Both the position numbers and the translations under genes were made by a program. From NCBI GenBank assembly GCA_017483065.1, contig JAFULX010000109.1, positions 1 through 54,356 of the forward strand: 54,356 bases of DNA, in the 5' to 3' direction. This DNA is from Clostridia bacterium. Lineage in GTDB: Bacteria > Bacillota > Clostridia > UBA1381. Numbering within the stretch: the stretch's first letter is position 1; each line of letters starts with the position of its first letter. This document shows, piece after piece, positions 1 through 9,361 of this stretch. Below the pieces are notes generated by a model. That model did not search any database. It worked only from the letters and a program-made list of their open reading frames with translations, and was not told the origin of the DNA.

Positions 1-2
1 AC

Positions 3-668
3 AATTGCGGGAATATCGGCACATCACGCTGTATTCTTCACCCGATGCGTAAAACGGAGAGGTTTTCGTCGTCGGCGTTGGATTATGCGGCAGATGTCGG
101 AATAATTCTGACAAAGGCGAAGCTTGACGATGACGCCCGTGACGAGAAAAATCCGCTTTACCGAATAGCCGACAGCGTTATAAAGGATAGGGCCGAGGGA
201 ATGTCAGAGGTGAGGAATGCGGTTTCAACGTCACTTCGGCGGCTTGCGGAAATTGAGGAACGGAATATTTGCGATGCCGACGAGGCGGCGGATGCGTTTG
301 CGGTTTTATGCGGTGAGCTGTTTCGGCTTTCACCCTCGCCTGATACGGCAAAAAAGACGCTTTACTGGCTCGGCTACAATCTCGGACGATGGATATACCT
401 TGCCGATGCGTGGGATGACCTTGAGCGTGATATCAAGAAGGGCAGCTACAATCCGTTCAAGAGCGGAGAGAGCTTTGAAGAAATAAAGAAAACAAAAGGC
501 GTGCAGATGGAGGAAATACTTGCTTTTACTCTGGCAGAGGCGGCAGCAGCGTTTGACCTTCTCAAAATAAGAAGATACCGCACGCTTTTGGAGAATATAA
601 TATATGTGGGACTTCCTGCACGGCTTAGAGAGGTTATGCAGGGAAAGGAAAGGAAAAGGACGGTATGA
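3..668 (+). CDS. DUF5685 family protein, 5' end outside the window
   Basis: The reading frame is open to the left edge, and residues before the first Met (NCGNIGTSRCILHP) continue the family pattern, so this is the C-terminal part of a longer protein rather than a gene starting at base 45. The two visible Cys residues and the HP-x-(K/R) stretch fit the Cys-rich N-terminal half known for DUF5685 proteins. The rest is helical, with GYNLGRWIYLADAWDDLERD typical of the family core. Biochemical function is unknown. Its stop overlaps the next start (ATGA), so it is translationally coupled to the J-domain protein; that pairing is, from memory, common in Clostridia. Family assignment rests on recognising the pattern, not on a search. 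Confidence 0.8.
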   Translation, partial: NCGNIGTSRCILHPMRKTERFSSSALDYAADVGIILTKAKLDDDARDEKNPLYRIADSVIKDRAEGMSEVRNAVSTSLRRLAEIEERNICDADEAADAFAVLCGELFRLSPSPDTAKKTLYWLGYNLGRWIYLADAWDDLERDIKKGSYNPFKSGESFEEIKKTKGVQMEEILAFTLAEAAAAFDLLKIRRYRTLLENIIYVGLPARLREVMQGKERKRTV

Positions 669-1261
669 ATCCATACGAGGTTTTGGGCGTAAGTCCGAAC
701 GATGATGAGGAAACCATAAAAAAAGCATACCGAAATCTGGTCAAAAAGTATCACCCCGACCGTTATGCCAATTCACCGCTGGCGGAGGAGGCGAGTGAAA
801 AGCTCAAGGAGATAAATCTTGCGTATGATATCATCACGGGCAAGGCACAGCCGCAGGGCAACACCTCGTCAAGCCGAGGCTATCAGGGCTATTCGGGCGG
901 TTACAGCAATCAATCTGCACCGAGCTTTCAAACGGTACGCACGCTGATTACAATGCGTATGTATCAGGAGGCAGAGCAGATGCTTTCGGTGCTTCCGCAG
1001 AATGCGGAATGGTATTACCTGATGGGTGTAATCTATATGAACAGAGGCTGGTATCAAAAGGGCAAAGAGTTTATTGACCGTGCGGCGGCAATGGACCCGC
1101 AAAATCCCGAATACCGCAATGCTACGCAGAATTTTACGGGAAGAACGCAGACCTATCGCTCCTACGGTACAACGCTGAGTCCGCTTGCCTGCTGTGCGGC
1201 AAGTCTGTGTTGTTCGCAGGTGTGCGGTTGCAGGTTTTTACCCTGCTTCTGCTACTGCTGA
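665..1261 (+). CDS. J-domain (DnaJ-like) protein with Cys-rich C-terminus
   Basis: Residues 1-60 form a J domain (NPYEVLGVSPNDDEETIKKA, then the diagnostic HPD in KKYHPDRY), which stimulates the ATPase of DnaK/Hsp70. There is no zinc finger or substrate-binding part of true DnaJ, so this is a small co-chaperone of 198 aa. Residues 75-95 are Gly/Ser/Tyr-rich. Residues 95-150 read like TPR-type helices (EAEQMLSVLPQNAEWYYLMG). The last 24 residues contain nine cysteines. It overlaps the upstream DUF5685 gene by 4 bases (ATGA). The Cys-rich tail may bind metal or be lipidated or membrane-associated; this is inference. J-domain identity is firm, client unknown. Confidence 0.88.
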   Translation: MNPYEVLGVSPNDDEETIKKAYRNLVKKYHPDRYANSPLAEEASEKLKEINLAYDIITGKAQPQGNTSSSRGYQGYSGGYSNQSAPSFQTVRTLITMRMYQEAEQMLSVLPQNAEWYYLMGVIYMNRGWYQKGKEFIDRAAAMDPQNPEYRNATQNFTGRTQTYRSYGTTLSPLACCAASLCCSQVCGCRFLPCFCYC

Positions 1262-1298
1262 TGTGACAGGGGATAACACAAAAAGAATGGAGATATAT

Positions 1299-2258
1299 AT
1301 GAAAAAGGAACACATTACCTCAATAGGAGGTCAGGCAATTTTAGAGGGCGTAATGATGCGGGGACCGTTCAAAACGGCAATGTCGGTCAGAAAGCCCGAC
1401 GGTGAGATAGAAACGAAGGTTGACGAAAACGGCACAAAAACCCGTGCGAAATTTTTCCGTCTGCCGATAGTACGTGGCTGTGTGAACTTTGTTGACAGCC
1501 TTGTTATCGGTATGAAGGCGCTGATGTTTTCGGCAGAGTTTATCGACCTTGAGGAGGAAGAGGAGAGCGAGAGTAAGTTCGACCGCTGGCTTGAGGAAAA
1601 ATTCGGCGACAAAATCAAGGACGTAGTAATCTACTTTTCCATTTTCCTCTCAATTATTCTGAGCGTAGGACTTTTCATACTTCTGCCCACCGTTGTAACA
1701 CGAGGTCTTGAGTGGCTTTTTGCTATGACGCCGCTTGCAGGTATGGCAGGTACAAAAGTATTCACAAGTGTCTGCGAGGGTATTGTGCGTATGGTAATCT
1801 TCCTCGGCTATATGGCACTCGTGTCGCAGATGTCCGATATCAAGAGGGTTTTCGAGTACCACGGTGCAGAGCATAAAACCATTGCCTGCTACGAAAACGG
1901 CGACGAGCTGACGGTGGAAAATGTACGTAAATACACACGCTTTCACCCCAGATGCGGAACTAATTTTCTGCTTTTTGTTATGATAATCAGTATAATTCTG
2001 TTCTCTGTTTTGCCGAGGACGGGAATTTTCCTAAGACTTTTGATGCGTCTTGCACTGCTGCCCGTTGTTGCGGGACTTTCCTATGAGGTAATCAAGCTTG
2101 CAGGCAGACACCAGAAGGGCTGTGTAAAGGCTATGACCAAGCCGGGACTATGGTTGCAGCGTCTTACCACCCGTGAGCCTGACGATACGCAGATTGAGGT
2201 TGCAATCGCATCAATGAACGCCGTAATCCCCGAAAATTCGGAGGACGATAAATGGTAA
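1299..2258 (+). CDS. DUF1385 (YqhQ-like) integral membrane protein
   Basis: A 319-aa membrane protein of the DUF1385 family. The start at 1299 is chosen because GGAG lies six bases upstream and the protein then begins MKKEHITSIGGQAILEGVMM, the conserved N-terminus; the in-frame upstream extension lacks family similarity. Conserved pieces are GGQAILEGVMMRGP, VRGCVNFVDSLVIGMKAL, the histidine pair in EYHGAEHKTIACYE and FHPRCGTNFL. About four to five hydrophobic segments follow residue 110. Molecular function is not established. Its stop overlaps the prmC start by 7 bases, a neighbour arrangement common in Firmicutes, where prfA often follows; here prfA is absent. Confidence 0.9.
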   Translation: MKKEHITSIGGQAILEGVMMRGPFKTAMSVRKPDGEIETKVDENGTKTRAKFFRLPIVRGCVNFVDSLVIGMKALMFSAEFIDLEEEEESESKFDRWLEEKFGDKIKDVVIYFSIFLSIILSVGLFILLPTVVTRGLEWLFAMTPLAGMAGTKVFTSVCEGIVRMVIFLGYMALVSQMSDIKRVFEYHGAEHKTIACYENGDELTVENVRKYTRFHPRCGTNFLLFVMIISIILFSVLPRTGIFLRLLMRLALLPVVAGLSYEVIKLAGRHQKGCVKAMTKPGLWLQRLTTREPDDTQIEVAIASMNAVIPENSEDDKW

Positions 2259-3088
2259 TCCGTGAGCTTGTAAAGGAAACCGCCGCCCTGCTGTCGGGTA
2301 TAGAAAATCATATGTTTGAAACACATCTGATAGTCCGTACGGTGCTTGGACTTTCGCCTATGGACTTGGTTTTGTCGCATAAGAGTGAGGCAGACGACGA
2401 GGCGGTGGAGAAAATCCGCAGTTATGCACAAAGACGCATAAACGGCGAGCCGATTCAGTACATACTCGGCACGCAGGAGTTTATGGGTATTGAATTTGAG
2501 GTTGACAAAAACGTGCTTATCCCGAGAGCAGACACCGAAACGCTGGTTGAGGTTGTTTTGAAACAGCTTTCGGGAAACGGTGCGAGTATGCTCGATATCG
2601 GCTGCGGTAGCGGCTGTGTGGGACTTTCGGCAGCATATCATAATAATAGGATATACCTTCGGGGTATTGATATTTCGCTTGCGGCTACTGCACTTTCCCG
2701 AAAAAATGCCGAGCGGCTTGGTATTTCGGAGCGTGCCGATTTTACGGTTTGTGATATTATGACCGAGCATCTTTCGGGTAAATATGACGTGATAGTATCC
2801 AATCCGCCGTATATCAGAACGGACGTAATCCCGACCTTGATGCGTGAGGTGCAGTGCTTTGAGCCGCATCTTGCACTTGACGGCGGTGCTGACGGACTGA
2901 AATTCTACCGCAGAATTGTCTCCGAGGCAAAAATTCTTTTGAATGAAAACGGCTTTCTTGCCTTTGAAATCGGTTATGACCAAGGCGAGAGCGTGTCCGA
3001 GCTTATGGCGGACGGTTTTTGTGATGTAACCGTTACCAAGGACCTTTGCGGTAACGACAGAGTGGTGTCAGGACGGCGTAAATATTAA
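2252..3088 (+). CDS. prmC: peptide chain release factor N5-glutamine methyltransferase PrmC
   Basis: A 278-aa SAM-dependent enzyme that methylates the Gln of the GGQ motif in release factors RF1/RF2 in the cytosol. Visible are the N-terminal helical domain (HLIVRTVLGLS), the linker G-x-P-I-Q-Y-I-L-G, the LIPR-x-D-T-E element, the SAM-binding glycine motif LDIGCGSGCVGLS near residue 113, and the signature NPPYI near residue 180 that positions the target glutamine amide. Length matches the family. It overlaps the DUF1385 gene by 7 bases and is the last gene of that operon. No release-factor gene lies next to it. Confidence 0.97.
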   Translation: MVIRELVKETAALLSGIENHMFETHLIVRTVLGLSPMDLVLSHKSEADDEAVEKIRSYAQRRINGEPIQYILGTQEFMGIEFEVDKNVLIPRADTETLVEVVLKQLSGNGASMLDIGCGSGCVGLSAAYHNNRIYLRGIDISLAATALSRKNAERLGISERADFTVCDIMTEHLSGKYDVIVSNPPYIRTDVIPTLMREVQCFEPHLALDGGADGLKFYRRIVSEAKILLNENGFLAFEIGYDQGESVSELMADGFCDVTVTKDLCGNDRVVSGRRKY

Positions 3089-3104
3089 ATTTTGATTACT
3101 GATA

Positions 3105-3134
3105 TTGACAGATAGTGGTATTCCAAAGTATAAT
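3105..3134 (+). promoter_or_regulatory. sigma-A-type promoter for the HprK-like gene
   Basis: TTGACA at 3105-3110 and TATAAT at 3129-3134, separated by 18 bases. It is followed by a GGAGGG ribosome site at 3141-3146 and ATG at 3153. Both boxes match consensus perfectly, so the gene is probably transcribed independently of prmC. Confidence 0.8.
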
Positions 3135-3152
3135 TAGCGTGGAGGGATAGTA

Positions 3153-3851
3153 ATGAATATGCACAAAATTGTAGGTCTTTATACCGATATGGGCTACAAG
3201 CACGAACGCCTTTTAAAGCAGGCGGCGGCATACAAAACTGAGGATAATGTAAGACCGAATATTACCATTTACCTTTCCGATAATTTCATAGAGGAAAAAC
3301 ATAAGGAAAATCCGCATTTGTCGCTTGATGAGTGTGAATACATATGGACAGGAAGTCTTTTTTACGACGCTTTGATAAATTTTGAAGGGTTTATTCTGCA
3401 CGCATCTGCGGTTATGATGGACGGCAGAGCATATTTGTTCTCCGCACCGAGCGGTACGGGCAAATCTACGCATACCTCGCTCTGGCTGAAGCATTTCGGT
3501 GACAGGGCACAGATTTTGAATGACGATAAGCCTGCAATACGTGTAACCGACAACGGTATCAGAGCCTACGGCACACCGTGGAGCGGTAAAACCGACCTTA
3601 ATATAAATACCGACGCAGAGCTTGCAGGTATTTGCTTTTTGGAGCGTGATACCACCAACCATATCGAGGAAATCTCCAAGGCGGAGGCGATTGTCAAGGT
3701 ACTTAATCAAACACTTCGCCCCTCCGAGGAAAAGCAGATGGGAATGCTGCTCGACACTCTCGACGTCGTAATCAGCAAAATACCTATCTACAAAATGGGC
3801 TGTACTATAAGCGAAGAGGCGGTAGAGATGGCATATAACAAGATGAAATAA
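3153..3851 (+). CDS. HPr kinase/phosphorylase-like P-loop protein
   Basis: A 232-aa protein. Residues 78-100 read LHASAV-x-x-DGRAYLF followed by a Walker A loop SAPSGTGKSTHTS, then NDDKPAIR and YGTPWSGK near residues 128-150. This order (HASAV, P-loop, NDD, GTPWSGK) is that of HPr-kinase-like domains found in stand-alone proteins and PqqD/SynChlorMet-type clusters, and also resembles PEP-carboxykinase-fold enzymes. It lacks the N-terminal domain of true HprK and is short, so a regulatory HPr kinase role is not claimed. No peptide-modification partner or PqqD is adjacent. Function is unknown; a kinase fold is well supported. Confidence 0.7.
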   Translation: MNMHKIVGLYTDMGYKHERLLKQAAAYKTEDNVRPNITIYLSDNFIEEKHKENPHLSLDECEYIWTGSLFYDALINFEGFILHASAVMMDGRAYLFSAPSGTGKSTHTSLWLKHFGDRAQILNDDKPAIRVTDNGIRAYGTPWSGKTDLNINTDAELAGICFLERDTTNHIEEISKAEAIVKVLNQTLRPSEEKQMGMLLDTLDVVISKIPIYKMGCTISEEAVEMAYNKMK

Positions 3852-3896
3852 TATGGTTAGGCGGAAAGCAAGTTTTAAGCAGTTTGTTCTTATTGA

Positions 3897-3935
3897 AAAA
3901 ACAGAAAGACACTTTTATTGTATCTTTCTGTTTTT
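3897..3935. terminator. bidirectional Rho-independent terminator
   Basis: A perfect 13-bp stem (3897-3909 with 3923-3935, AAAAACAGAAAGA and its complement), 13-base loop, A-run on one side and T-run on the other. It sits between convergent genes (the HprK-like gene and lysA), so it can stop transcription both ways. Confidence 0.85.
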
Positions 3936-3938
3936 GTT

Positions 3939-5237
3939 TTATAAATCGTTTCTTATCAAATCCTCATAGGTCTCTCTCTTAACAACAACCTTTGCCGCAC
4001 CGTCCGATACCGCAACCATTGCAGGGCGGGGAATACGGTTGTAATTTGATGACATTGAGTAGTTATAAGCGCCCGTTGCAAGCACTGCGAGTGTGTCGCC
4101 TACTCTGATTTCGGGCATTTTTATGTCTTTTAAGAGAATGTCGCCCGACTCACAGCATTTACCTGCGATTGTAACAGTTTCGCAAGGCTCGGCACTAGCG
4201 TTGTTGGCAACTACCGCCGTGTACTCCGACTCATACATAATATATCTCGGATTGTCGCACATACCGCCGTCTACCGAAATGTACTTTCTCACATTCTTTA
4301 TATCCTTGACGCCGCCGACGGTGTAGAGCGTAACGCCTGCCGAAGCAACGATTGACCTGCCTGGCTCCATATAGATAAACGGCAGCTTTACACCTCTTTT
4401 TTCCGACATAGCCTTTACCACCTCGGAAACGTGCCTGATATACTCGTCATATTCAATCGGGTCGTCGCTCTCGGTATATCTGATACCGTAGCCGCCGCCG
4501 AGATTAAGCTCGTCAATCTCCAAACAGAGCTTGTCCTTAAGGTCGCCGATAAAGTCCATCATAACCTCTGCCGCCTTCAAAAACGGGTCGATATCAAAAA
4601 TCTGCGAGCCGATATGACAATGCACGCCCGTCACCTTGACATTTTCCATCGAAACAGCTCTTTCGATAATCTCGAAAGCCTCGCCGTTTTCAAGGGCAAC
4701 ACCGAACTTTGAGTCAATCTGTCCCGTCTGTACAAAGCTGTGCGTGTGTGCGTCAACTCCCGGCTTGATACGGAACATTATCTTCTGCACCTTGCCGTGC
4801 TTTGCGGCGATTGAATTAAGCCTTTCAAGCTCGTATATGTTATCGACTATGATATGACCGACATTGTTTTCGACCGCCATTTCAAGCTCGTCGGCTGTCT
4901 TGTTGTTGCCGTGGAAGCAGATTTTTTCCATAGGGAAATCCGCCTTGATTGCGGTATAAAGCTCGCCGCCTGAAACAACGTCAAGTCCGAGTCCCTCCTC
5001 TGCCGCAATACGGCAGGTGAAAAGGGTGCAAAGTGCCTTGTTCGCATAAAGAACAAGACCCCTGCCGCCGTAGTACTTGTCCATTGCGGTTTTATAGGTA
5101 CGGCAGTTCTCCCTGACTAAATCCTCGTCCAGCACATAAAGCGGTGTGCCGAACTCCTTTGCAAGGCTGACAGCGTCATTTTTGCCTATTACAAGGTGAT
5201 TTTCACCGTTTACCGATAGATTTTTTGATACAAACAT
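3939..5237 (-). CDS. lysA: diaminopimelate decarboxylase
   Basis: PLP enzyme of the alanine-racemase/Orn-decarboxylase fold III group that makes L-lysine from meso-diaminopimelate. Start 5237 is chosen over an upstream in-frame ATG because a GAAGGGAGC site lies just before it and the family N-terminus follows. Of 432 aa, the PLP lysine is K67 in YANKAL. HCHIGSQI, NLGGGYGIRY, EPGRSIVA and the substrate Cys in CESGDIL are all present. It lies 73 bases downstream of clpX in the same direction, so it may ride on the tig-clpP-clpX transcript; lon is the more usual neighbour there. Confidence 0.97.
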   Translation of the reverse strand: MFVSKNLSVNGENHLVIGKNDAVSLAKEFGTPLYVLDEDLVRENCRTYKTAMDKYYGGRGLVLYANKALCTLFTCRIAAEEGLGLDVVSGGELYTAIKADFPMEKICFHGNNKTADELEMAVENNVGHIIVDNIYELERLNSIAAKHGKVQKIMFRIKPGVDAHTHSFVQTGQIDSKFGVALENGEAFEIIERAVSMENVKVTGVHCHIGSQIFDIDPFLKAAEVMMDFIGDLKDKLCLEIDELNLGGGYGIRYTESDDPIEYDEYIRHVSEVVKAMSEKRGVKLPFIYMEPGRSIVASAGVTLYTVGGVKDIKNVRKYISVDGGMCDNPRYIMYESEYTAVVANNASAEPCETVTIAGKCCESGDILLKDIKMPEIRVGDTLAVLATGAYNYSMSSNYNRIPRPAMVAVSDGAAKVVVKRETYEDLIRNDL

Positions 5238-5310
5238 TTTGATGCTCCCTTCAAAAATATTTAAAAAGGGGCGTAAAAACCCGCAGAACGGATTTTGTTG
5301 CCCCATCAGA

Positions 5311-6561
5311 TTATGCGTATTGACTGTCCTCATTTTCACGGACAAGTATCGGCTCTGCCCCGTTTTCTATACAATCACGTGTGATTACACACTTTTTCAC
5401 GGTACTGTCCGACGGAACGGAGTACATAACGTCAAGTGTTGCCTCCTCGATAATCGAACGCAGTCCTCTTGCACCTGTATTACGCTTCTGTGCCTGCTCC
5501 GCAATCGCCTCGAGTGCGTCGTCCTCCACCACAAGCTCTACACCGTCAAGCGTAAGCAAGGTCTTGTACTGCTTAACGAGTGCGTTTTTCGGCTTTGTCA
5601 GAATATCCACAAGTGCCGCCTTGTCGAGCTGGTCGAGCTTTGCAACTACGGGAAGTCTGCCGATAAATTCGGGGATAAGTCCAAATTTGAGCAAATCCTG
5701 CGGTACAAGCTGTGCCAAAAGCTCGGAAATGTTAGCGTCCTTGCGGCTTTCCACCTCTGCACCGAAGCCGAGTGCCTTTTTACCCACACGGTCGCCGATA
5801 ATCTTCTCAATACCGTCAAATGCACCGCCGCAGATAAAGAGTATATTTGTGGTATCAATCTGTATGAAATCCTGATGCGGATGCTTTCTGCCGCCGTTGG
5901 GGGGAACAGATGCAATTGTACCCTCAAGCACCTTTAAAAGCGTCTGCTGAACGCCCTCGCCGCTGACGTCACGGGTGATGGATACATTTTCCGACTTTCG
6001 TGCAATCTTGTCAATCTCGTCAATGTATATAATGCCTCGCTCTGCCGCCTCGATATCGTAGTCCGCCGCCTGAATGAGCTTTAACAGTATATTTTCGACG
6101 TCCTCGCCGACATAGCCTGCCTCGGTAAGCGAGGTAGCGTCTGCAATTGCAAAGGGTACGTCAAGTATGCGTGCGAGGTTTTGCACCAAAAAGGTCTTTC
6201 CCGAGCCTGTCGGACCGACAAGCAGGATATTACTCTTTTGCAGCTCCACATCGCCTGCGGCATTCTGATGCTCGATACGCTTGTAATGGTTGTACACCGC
6301 AACCGACAAAATTTTCTTCGCCGATTCCTGACCGATTACATACTGGTCAAGCACAGCCTTAATCTCGGCAGGCTTGGGCAGACCGCTGATGTCGGACACA
6401 CCCTCGGGTGTACCGTATTCGCCGCCCATCGCCTGATTGCACAGCGTTACGCAATTATTGCAGATGTATGTTCCGCCGCCCTTGAAAAGCTGTTGAACAT
6501 CATACTCCGATTTACCGCAGAAGGAACAAAAGCGTTCCTTACCTTCGTTTCTTTTTGCCAT
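5311..6561 (-). CDS. clpX: ATP-dependent Clp protease ATP-binding subunit ClpX
   Basis: A 416-aa AAA+ unfoldase that feeds proteins to ClpP. The N-terminal zinc-binding domain has Cys pairs CSFC (residues 12-15) and CNNC (34-37). Walker A is GPTGSGKT at 116-123; Walker B is IIYIDEID. The pore loop GYVGEDV and the RKH loop GGRKHPH are intact, as are the sensor regions ending with NTGARGLRS. Length is normal. It lies 16 bases after clpP, so the two subunits are cotranscribed. AGAGGAC precedes the ATG. Confidence 0.98.
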   Translation of the reverse strand: MAKRNEGKERFCSFCGKSEYDVQQLFKGGGTYICNNCVTLCNQAMGGEYGTPEGVSDISGLPKPAEIKAVLDQYVIGQESAKKILSVAVYNHYKRIEHQNAAGDVELQKSNILLVGPTGSGKTFLVQNLARILDVPFAIADATSLTEAGYVGEDVENILLKLIQAADYDIEAAERGIIYIDEIDKIARKSENVSITRDVSGEGVQQTLLKVLEGTIASVPPNGGRKHPHQDFIQIDTTNILFICGGAFDGIEKIIGDRVGKKALGFGAEVESRKDANISELLAQLVPQDLLKFGLIPEFIGRLPVVAKLDQLDKAALVDILTKPKNALVKQYKTLLTLDGVELVVEDDALEAIAEQAQKRNTGARGLRSIIEEATLDVMYSVPSDSTVKKCVITRDCIENGAEPILVRENEDSQYA

Positions 6562-6577
6562 TTATATCTGTCCTCTG

Positions 6578-7165
6578 TTATTTCTTTCTCGGGAGGATAA
6601 CCTCGTCTATAAGACCGTATGCCCTTGCCTCGTCAGCACTCATAAAGTTATCACGCTCAGTATCCGCCATAACACGGTCGAGCGGCTGTCCGCTGCGTTC
6701 TGCAAGGATTTCGTTGAGGTGCTTTTTCATTTTTATGATACGCTCTGCGTGAATCTGAATGTCGGTAGCCTGTCCCTGCATACCGCCGAGAGGCTGATGA
6801 ATCATAATCTCGCTGTTCGGAAGTGCAAATCTCTTGCCCTTCGCACCTGCCGTAAGCAGGAATGCGCCCATAGAAGCCGCCATACCCACGCAGATAGTGG
6901 ATACGTCGCACTTTATGTACTGCATCGTATCATAAATTGCCATACCTGCGGTGATTGAGCCGCCCGGACTGTTAATATACAGCTGTATATCCTTATCGGG
7001 GTCACGCCCTTCAAGATATAAAAGCTGTGCTACAACAAGAGATGCCGACGCATCGTTTACCTCCTCGCCGAGGAAAACAATTCTGTCCTCCAAAAGACGT
7101 GAGAAGATGTCATACGAACGCTCGCCTCTGCCTGTCTGTTCTACTACCATTGGTACTAAACTCAC
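6578..7165 (-). CDS. clpP: ATP-dependent Clp protease proteolytic subunit ClpP
   Basis: A 195-aa serine protease that forms the tetradecameric barrel served by ClpX. The catalytic triad is S98 in GMAASMGA, H123 in MIHQP and an Asp in TERDNFMSA. The start codon is GTG at 7165: translation from it gives [11 protein letters not shown], the normal ClpP N-terminus whose first residues are cleaved off, and AAAGGA lies about ten bases upstream. The ATG fifteen bases later has no ribosome site. It lies between tig and clpX in one minus-strand operon. Confidence 0.98.
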   Translation of the reverse strand: MSLVPMVVEQTGRGERSYDIFSRLLEDRIVFLGEEVNDASASLVVAQLLYLEGRDPDKDIQLYINSPGGSITAGMAIYDTMQYIKCDVSTICVGMAASMGAFLLTAGAKGKRFALPNSEIMIHQPLGGMQGQATDIQIHAERIIKMKKHLNEILAERSGQPLDRVMADTERDNFMSADEARAYGLIDEVILPRKK

Positions 7166-7229
7166 TTGCTTTCAATCCTTTCAATGTTGAATTTGAAGAT
7201 GCTCTTCCCCCGAAAAAATGTTGCTTAAA

Positions 7230-8516
7230 TTATTTAATCTTTGCCTTGTTTACAAGAAGGTCAACTGTCTTTGACATCTTAACGTCGCTTGCAATGTTCT
7301 CCTTCTCTGCATCGGAGATAAGCTCGTTGAGCTTGTCAAGCTCCATATTGTACATCTTTGCCATCTCGGCAATCTTGTCATTAACCTCTTCGTCTGTAAC
7401 GTCAACCTTTTCAGCCTTACATACAGCCTCAAGAACGAGCATTGTCTTGCACTGCTTTTCAGCCTGCTCTCTGAAGCCTTCCTTGAAGCTTTCAGGTGTT
7501 GAGCCTGTGTACTGCATATACATTTCAAGGTTCATACCCTGATACTGCAATCTCTGTGCGAAATCCTGTACCATAGAATCAATCTGTGCGTCAACCATAG
7601 CCTTAGGCATATCAACCTCGGCATTCTCGCAGACCTTTTCGATAACAGCGTTTTCTGTTTCGGTCTTAGTCTTGTTTGCAGCGTCCTTTTCAAGACGCTC
7701 CTTAACGCTCTTCTTGTATTCGTCAAGAGTTTCGAACTCGCTTACCTCTGATGCGAAATCATCGTCAAGCTCGGGAAGCTCCTTAACCTTGAGCTCGTGG
7801 ATTTTTACCTTGAACATTGCGTCCTTGCCTGCAAGGTCTGCTGCGTGATACTCGGTCGGGAAGGTTACATTAACCTCAACGTCCTCGCCTGCATTCTTGC
7901 CTACAAGCTGCTCCTCAAAGCCGGGGATAAAGCTGCCCGAGCCAAGCTCAAGCTCATAGCCCTCGCCCTTGCCGCCGTCAAATGCAACGCCGTCTGCAAA
8001 GCCTTCAAAGTCGATTACTGCGATATCGCCGTTAGCAGCTGCTCTGTCCTCAACGGGAACGAGTCTTGCGTTTCTCTGCTGTGCTGTTTCAAGCTCCTTT
8101 GCAACATCTTCATCTGTTACAGTATGCTCAATCTTTTCGATTTTTATACCCTTGTATTCGCCGAGTGTAACCTCAGGCTTTGTTGTAACAAGTGCGGTGA
8201 ACACTACGGGAGCGCCGTCCTTGATTTCATCAACGTCAAGCTCGGGACGTGCAACAGGCTCAAGCTCAGCTTCCTTAACAGCTGCCTCGTATGCTTCGGG
8301 AAGTACGAGATTGATTGCATCGTCATAGAATACTGCCTTTGTGTAATACTTCTCGATTACAGCACGGGGTACCTTACCCTTTCTGAATCCAGGAACGCTG
8401 TATTTGCTTGCATTTTTAGCGTAAACCTTCTTAATTGCCGCTTCAAAATCTTCAGCGGAAACCTCGAATACCACCTTGACCAGGTTCTTCTCTACCTGCT
8501 CTGTCTTAACTGCCAT
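7230..8516 (-). CDS. tig: trigger factor (ribosome-associated chaperone, prolyl isomerase)
   Basis: A 428-aa protein that binds at the ribosome exit tunnel and assists folding of nascent chains. The ribosome-docking signature GFRKGKVPRAV sits at residues 43-53. An FKBP-type PPIase domain follows at about 155-240 (AVIDFEGFADGVAFDGG, FIPGFEEQLVG), then the helical substrate-binding C-terminal domain. A strong AGGAGG site precedes the ATG. It is first in the tig-clpP-clpX-lysA run and has its own promoter upstream. Confidence 0.98.
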   Translation of the reverse strand: MAVKTEQVEKNLVKVVFEVSAEDFEAAIKKVYAKNASKYSVPGFRKGKVPRAVIEKYYTKAVFYDDAINLVLPEAYEAAVKEAELEPVARPELDVDEIKDGAPVVFTALVTTKPEVTLGEYKGIKIEKIEHTVTDEDVAKELETAQQRNARLVPVEDRAAANGDIAVIDFEGFADGVAFDGGKGEGYELELGSGSFIPGFEEQLVGKNAGEDVEVNVTFPTEYHAADLAGKDAMFKVKIHELKVKELPELDDDFASEVSEFETLDEYKKSVKERLEKDAANKTKTETENAVIEKVCENAEVDMPKAMVDAQIDSMVQDFAQRLQYQGMNLEMYMQYTGSTPESFKEGFREQAEKQCKTMLVLEAVCKAEKVDVTDEEVNDKIAEMAKMYNMELDKLNELISDAEKENIASDVKMSKTVDLLVNKAKIK

Positions 8517-8579
8517 TTTGATTTCCTCCTACTGTTTAATTCGTGCGTATTATAATACACCCAATTTTACATTCACATA

Positions 8580-8607
8580 ATTATACCATAAATTTAGAAA
8601 ATTTCAA
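8580..8607 (-). promoter_or_regulatory. promoter of the tig-clpP-clpX operon
   Basis: On the minus strand TTGAAA (8602-8607) and TATAAT (8580-8585) are 16 bases apart, about 65 bases upstream of the tig start. A second TATAAT-like box lies nearer the gene (about 8549-8554). No CtsR-type or CIRCE repeat was recognised. Confidence 0.65.
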
Positions 8608-8661
8608 TCACTTTTTTGAAAAAACATTTAATTTTTATGTAATTCTGCCAAAAAACGCCGC

Positions 8662-9360
8662 CTAATCTACTAAAATGGGCATAAATCCGAGATAATCTGC
8701 GGCACAAAGCTTGTATTTCACTCCGTTTTGTACACCCTCAAAAGCGTTCTGCGAGCCATTTCGGTGCAGATGTCCGTAGTAGCAACGTGTTATGCCCTCT
8801 TTTTCCAGAAGCTCAACCATAGGATTTCGGCGGAAATCCTTCATAAGCGGTGGATAATGCAGAAATACCGCAATATTGTTACAGCCAGCCTTTTTTGCCG
8901 ACTTGATACTTGCCTCAAGACGCAGAAGCTCACGGTTGTACAGACGTTGGTTTTCCTCGTTCATAACACCCTGAGGTACAAGCCAGCCCCGTGTGCCTGC
9001 AATTGCAATGCCGTCCGCTGTGAAGAAATTATTGTGCAAAAATTCGATATTCCGCCAGTTGTGCTCCGAAACAAAGCTTTTCAGCTTGTTTGCGGTTGTC
9101 CACCAATAGTCGTGGTTGCCCTTTAAGAGGATTTTTCTGCCAGGGAGGGCGGTAAGGTATTCAAAATCCTTGACCGACTGCTCCAGATATGTCGCCCACG
9201 AAAAATCTCCGCCAAGTACGACGGTATCGTCCTCTTTTATGACCGACAGCCAGTTTTCACGAAGTCTGTCAACATAATTTGTCCACGCACTGCCAAAAAT
9301 ATCCATCGGCTTGTCAATGCCGAGCGGCAGGTGCAGGTCTGAGATAGTATAAACTGCCAT
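8662..9360 (-). CDS. calcineurin-like metallophosphoesterase
   Basis: A 232-aa cytosolic enzyme of the dimetal phosphoesterase superfamily. All metal-ligand motifs are visible: D-x-H at residues 8-10 (SDLH), GGDFSW, GNHDYWW, a His in FLHYPP and GHLH near the C-terminus. The GDFSW and NHDYWW variants are those of a Firmicutes subgroup annotated only as metallophosphoesterase. The substrate is unknown. It follows the membrane protein upstream by two bases, so the pair forms a small operon running opposite to lysS. Confidence 0.9.
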   Translation of the reverse strand: MAVYTISDLHLPLGIDKPMDIFGSAWTNYVDRLRENWLSVIKEDDTVVLGGDFSWATYLEQSVKDFEYLTALPGRKILLKGNHDYWWTTANKLKSFVSEHNWRNIEFLHNNFFTADGIAIAGTRGWLVPQGVMNEENQRLYNRELLRLEASIKSAKKAGCNNIAVFLHYPPLMKDFRRNPMVELLEKEGITRCYYGHLHRNGSQNAFEGVQNGVKYKLCAADYLGFMPILVD

Positions 9361-9361
9361 A

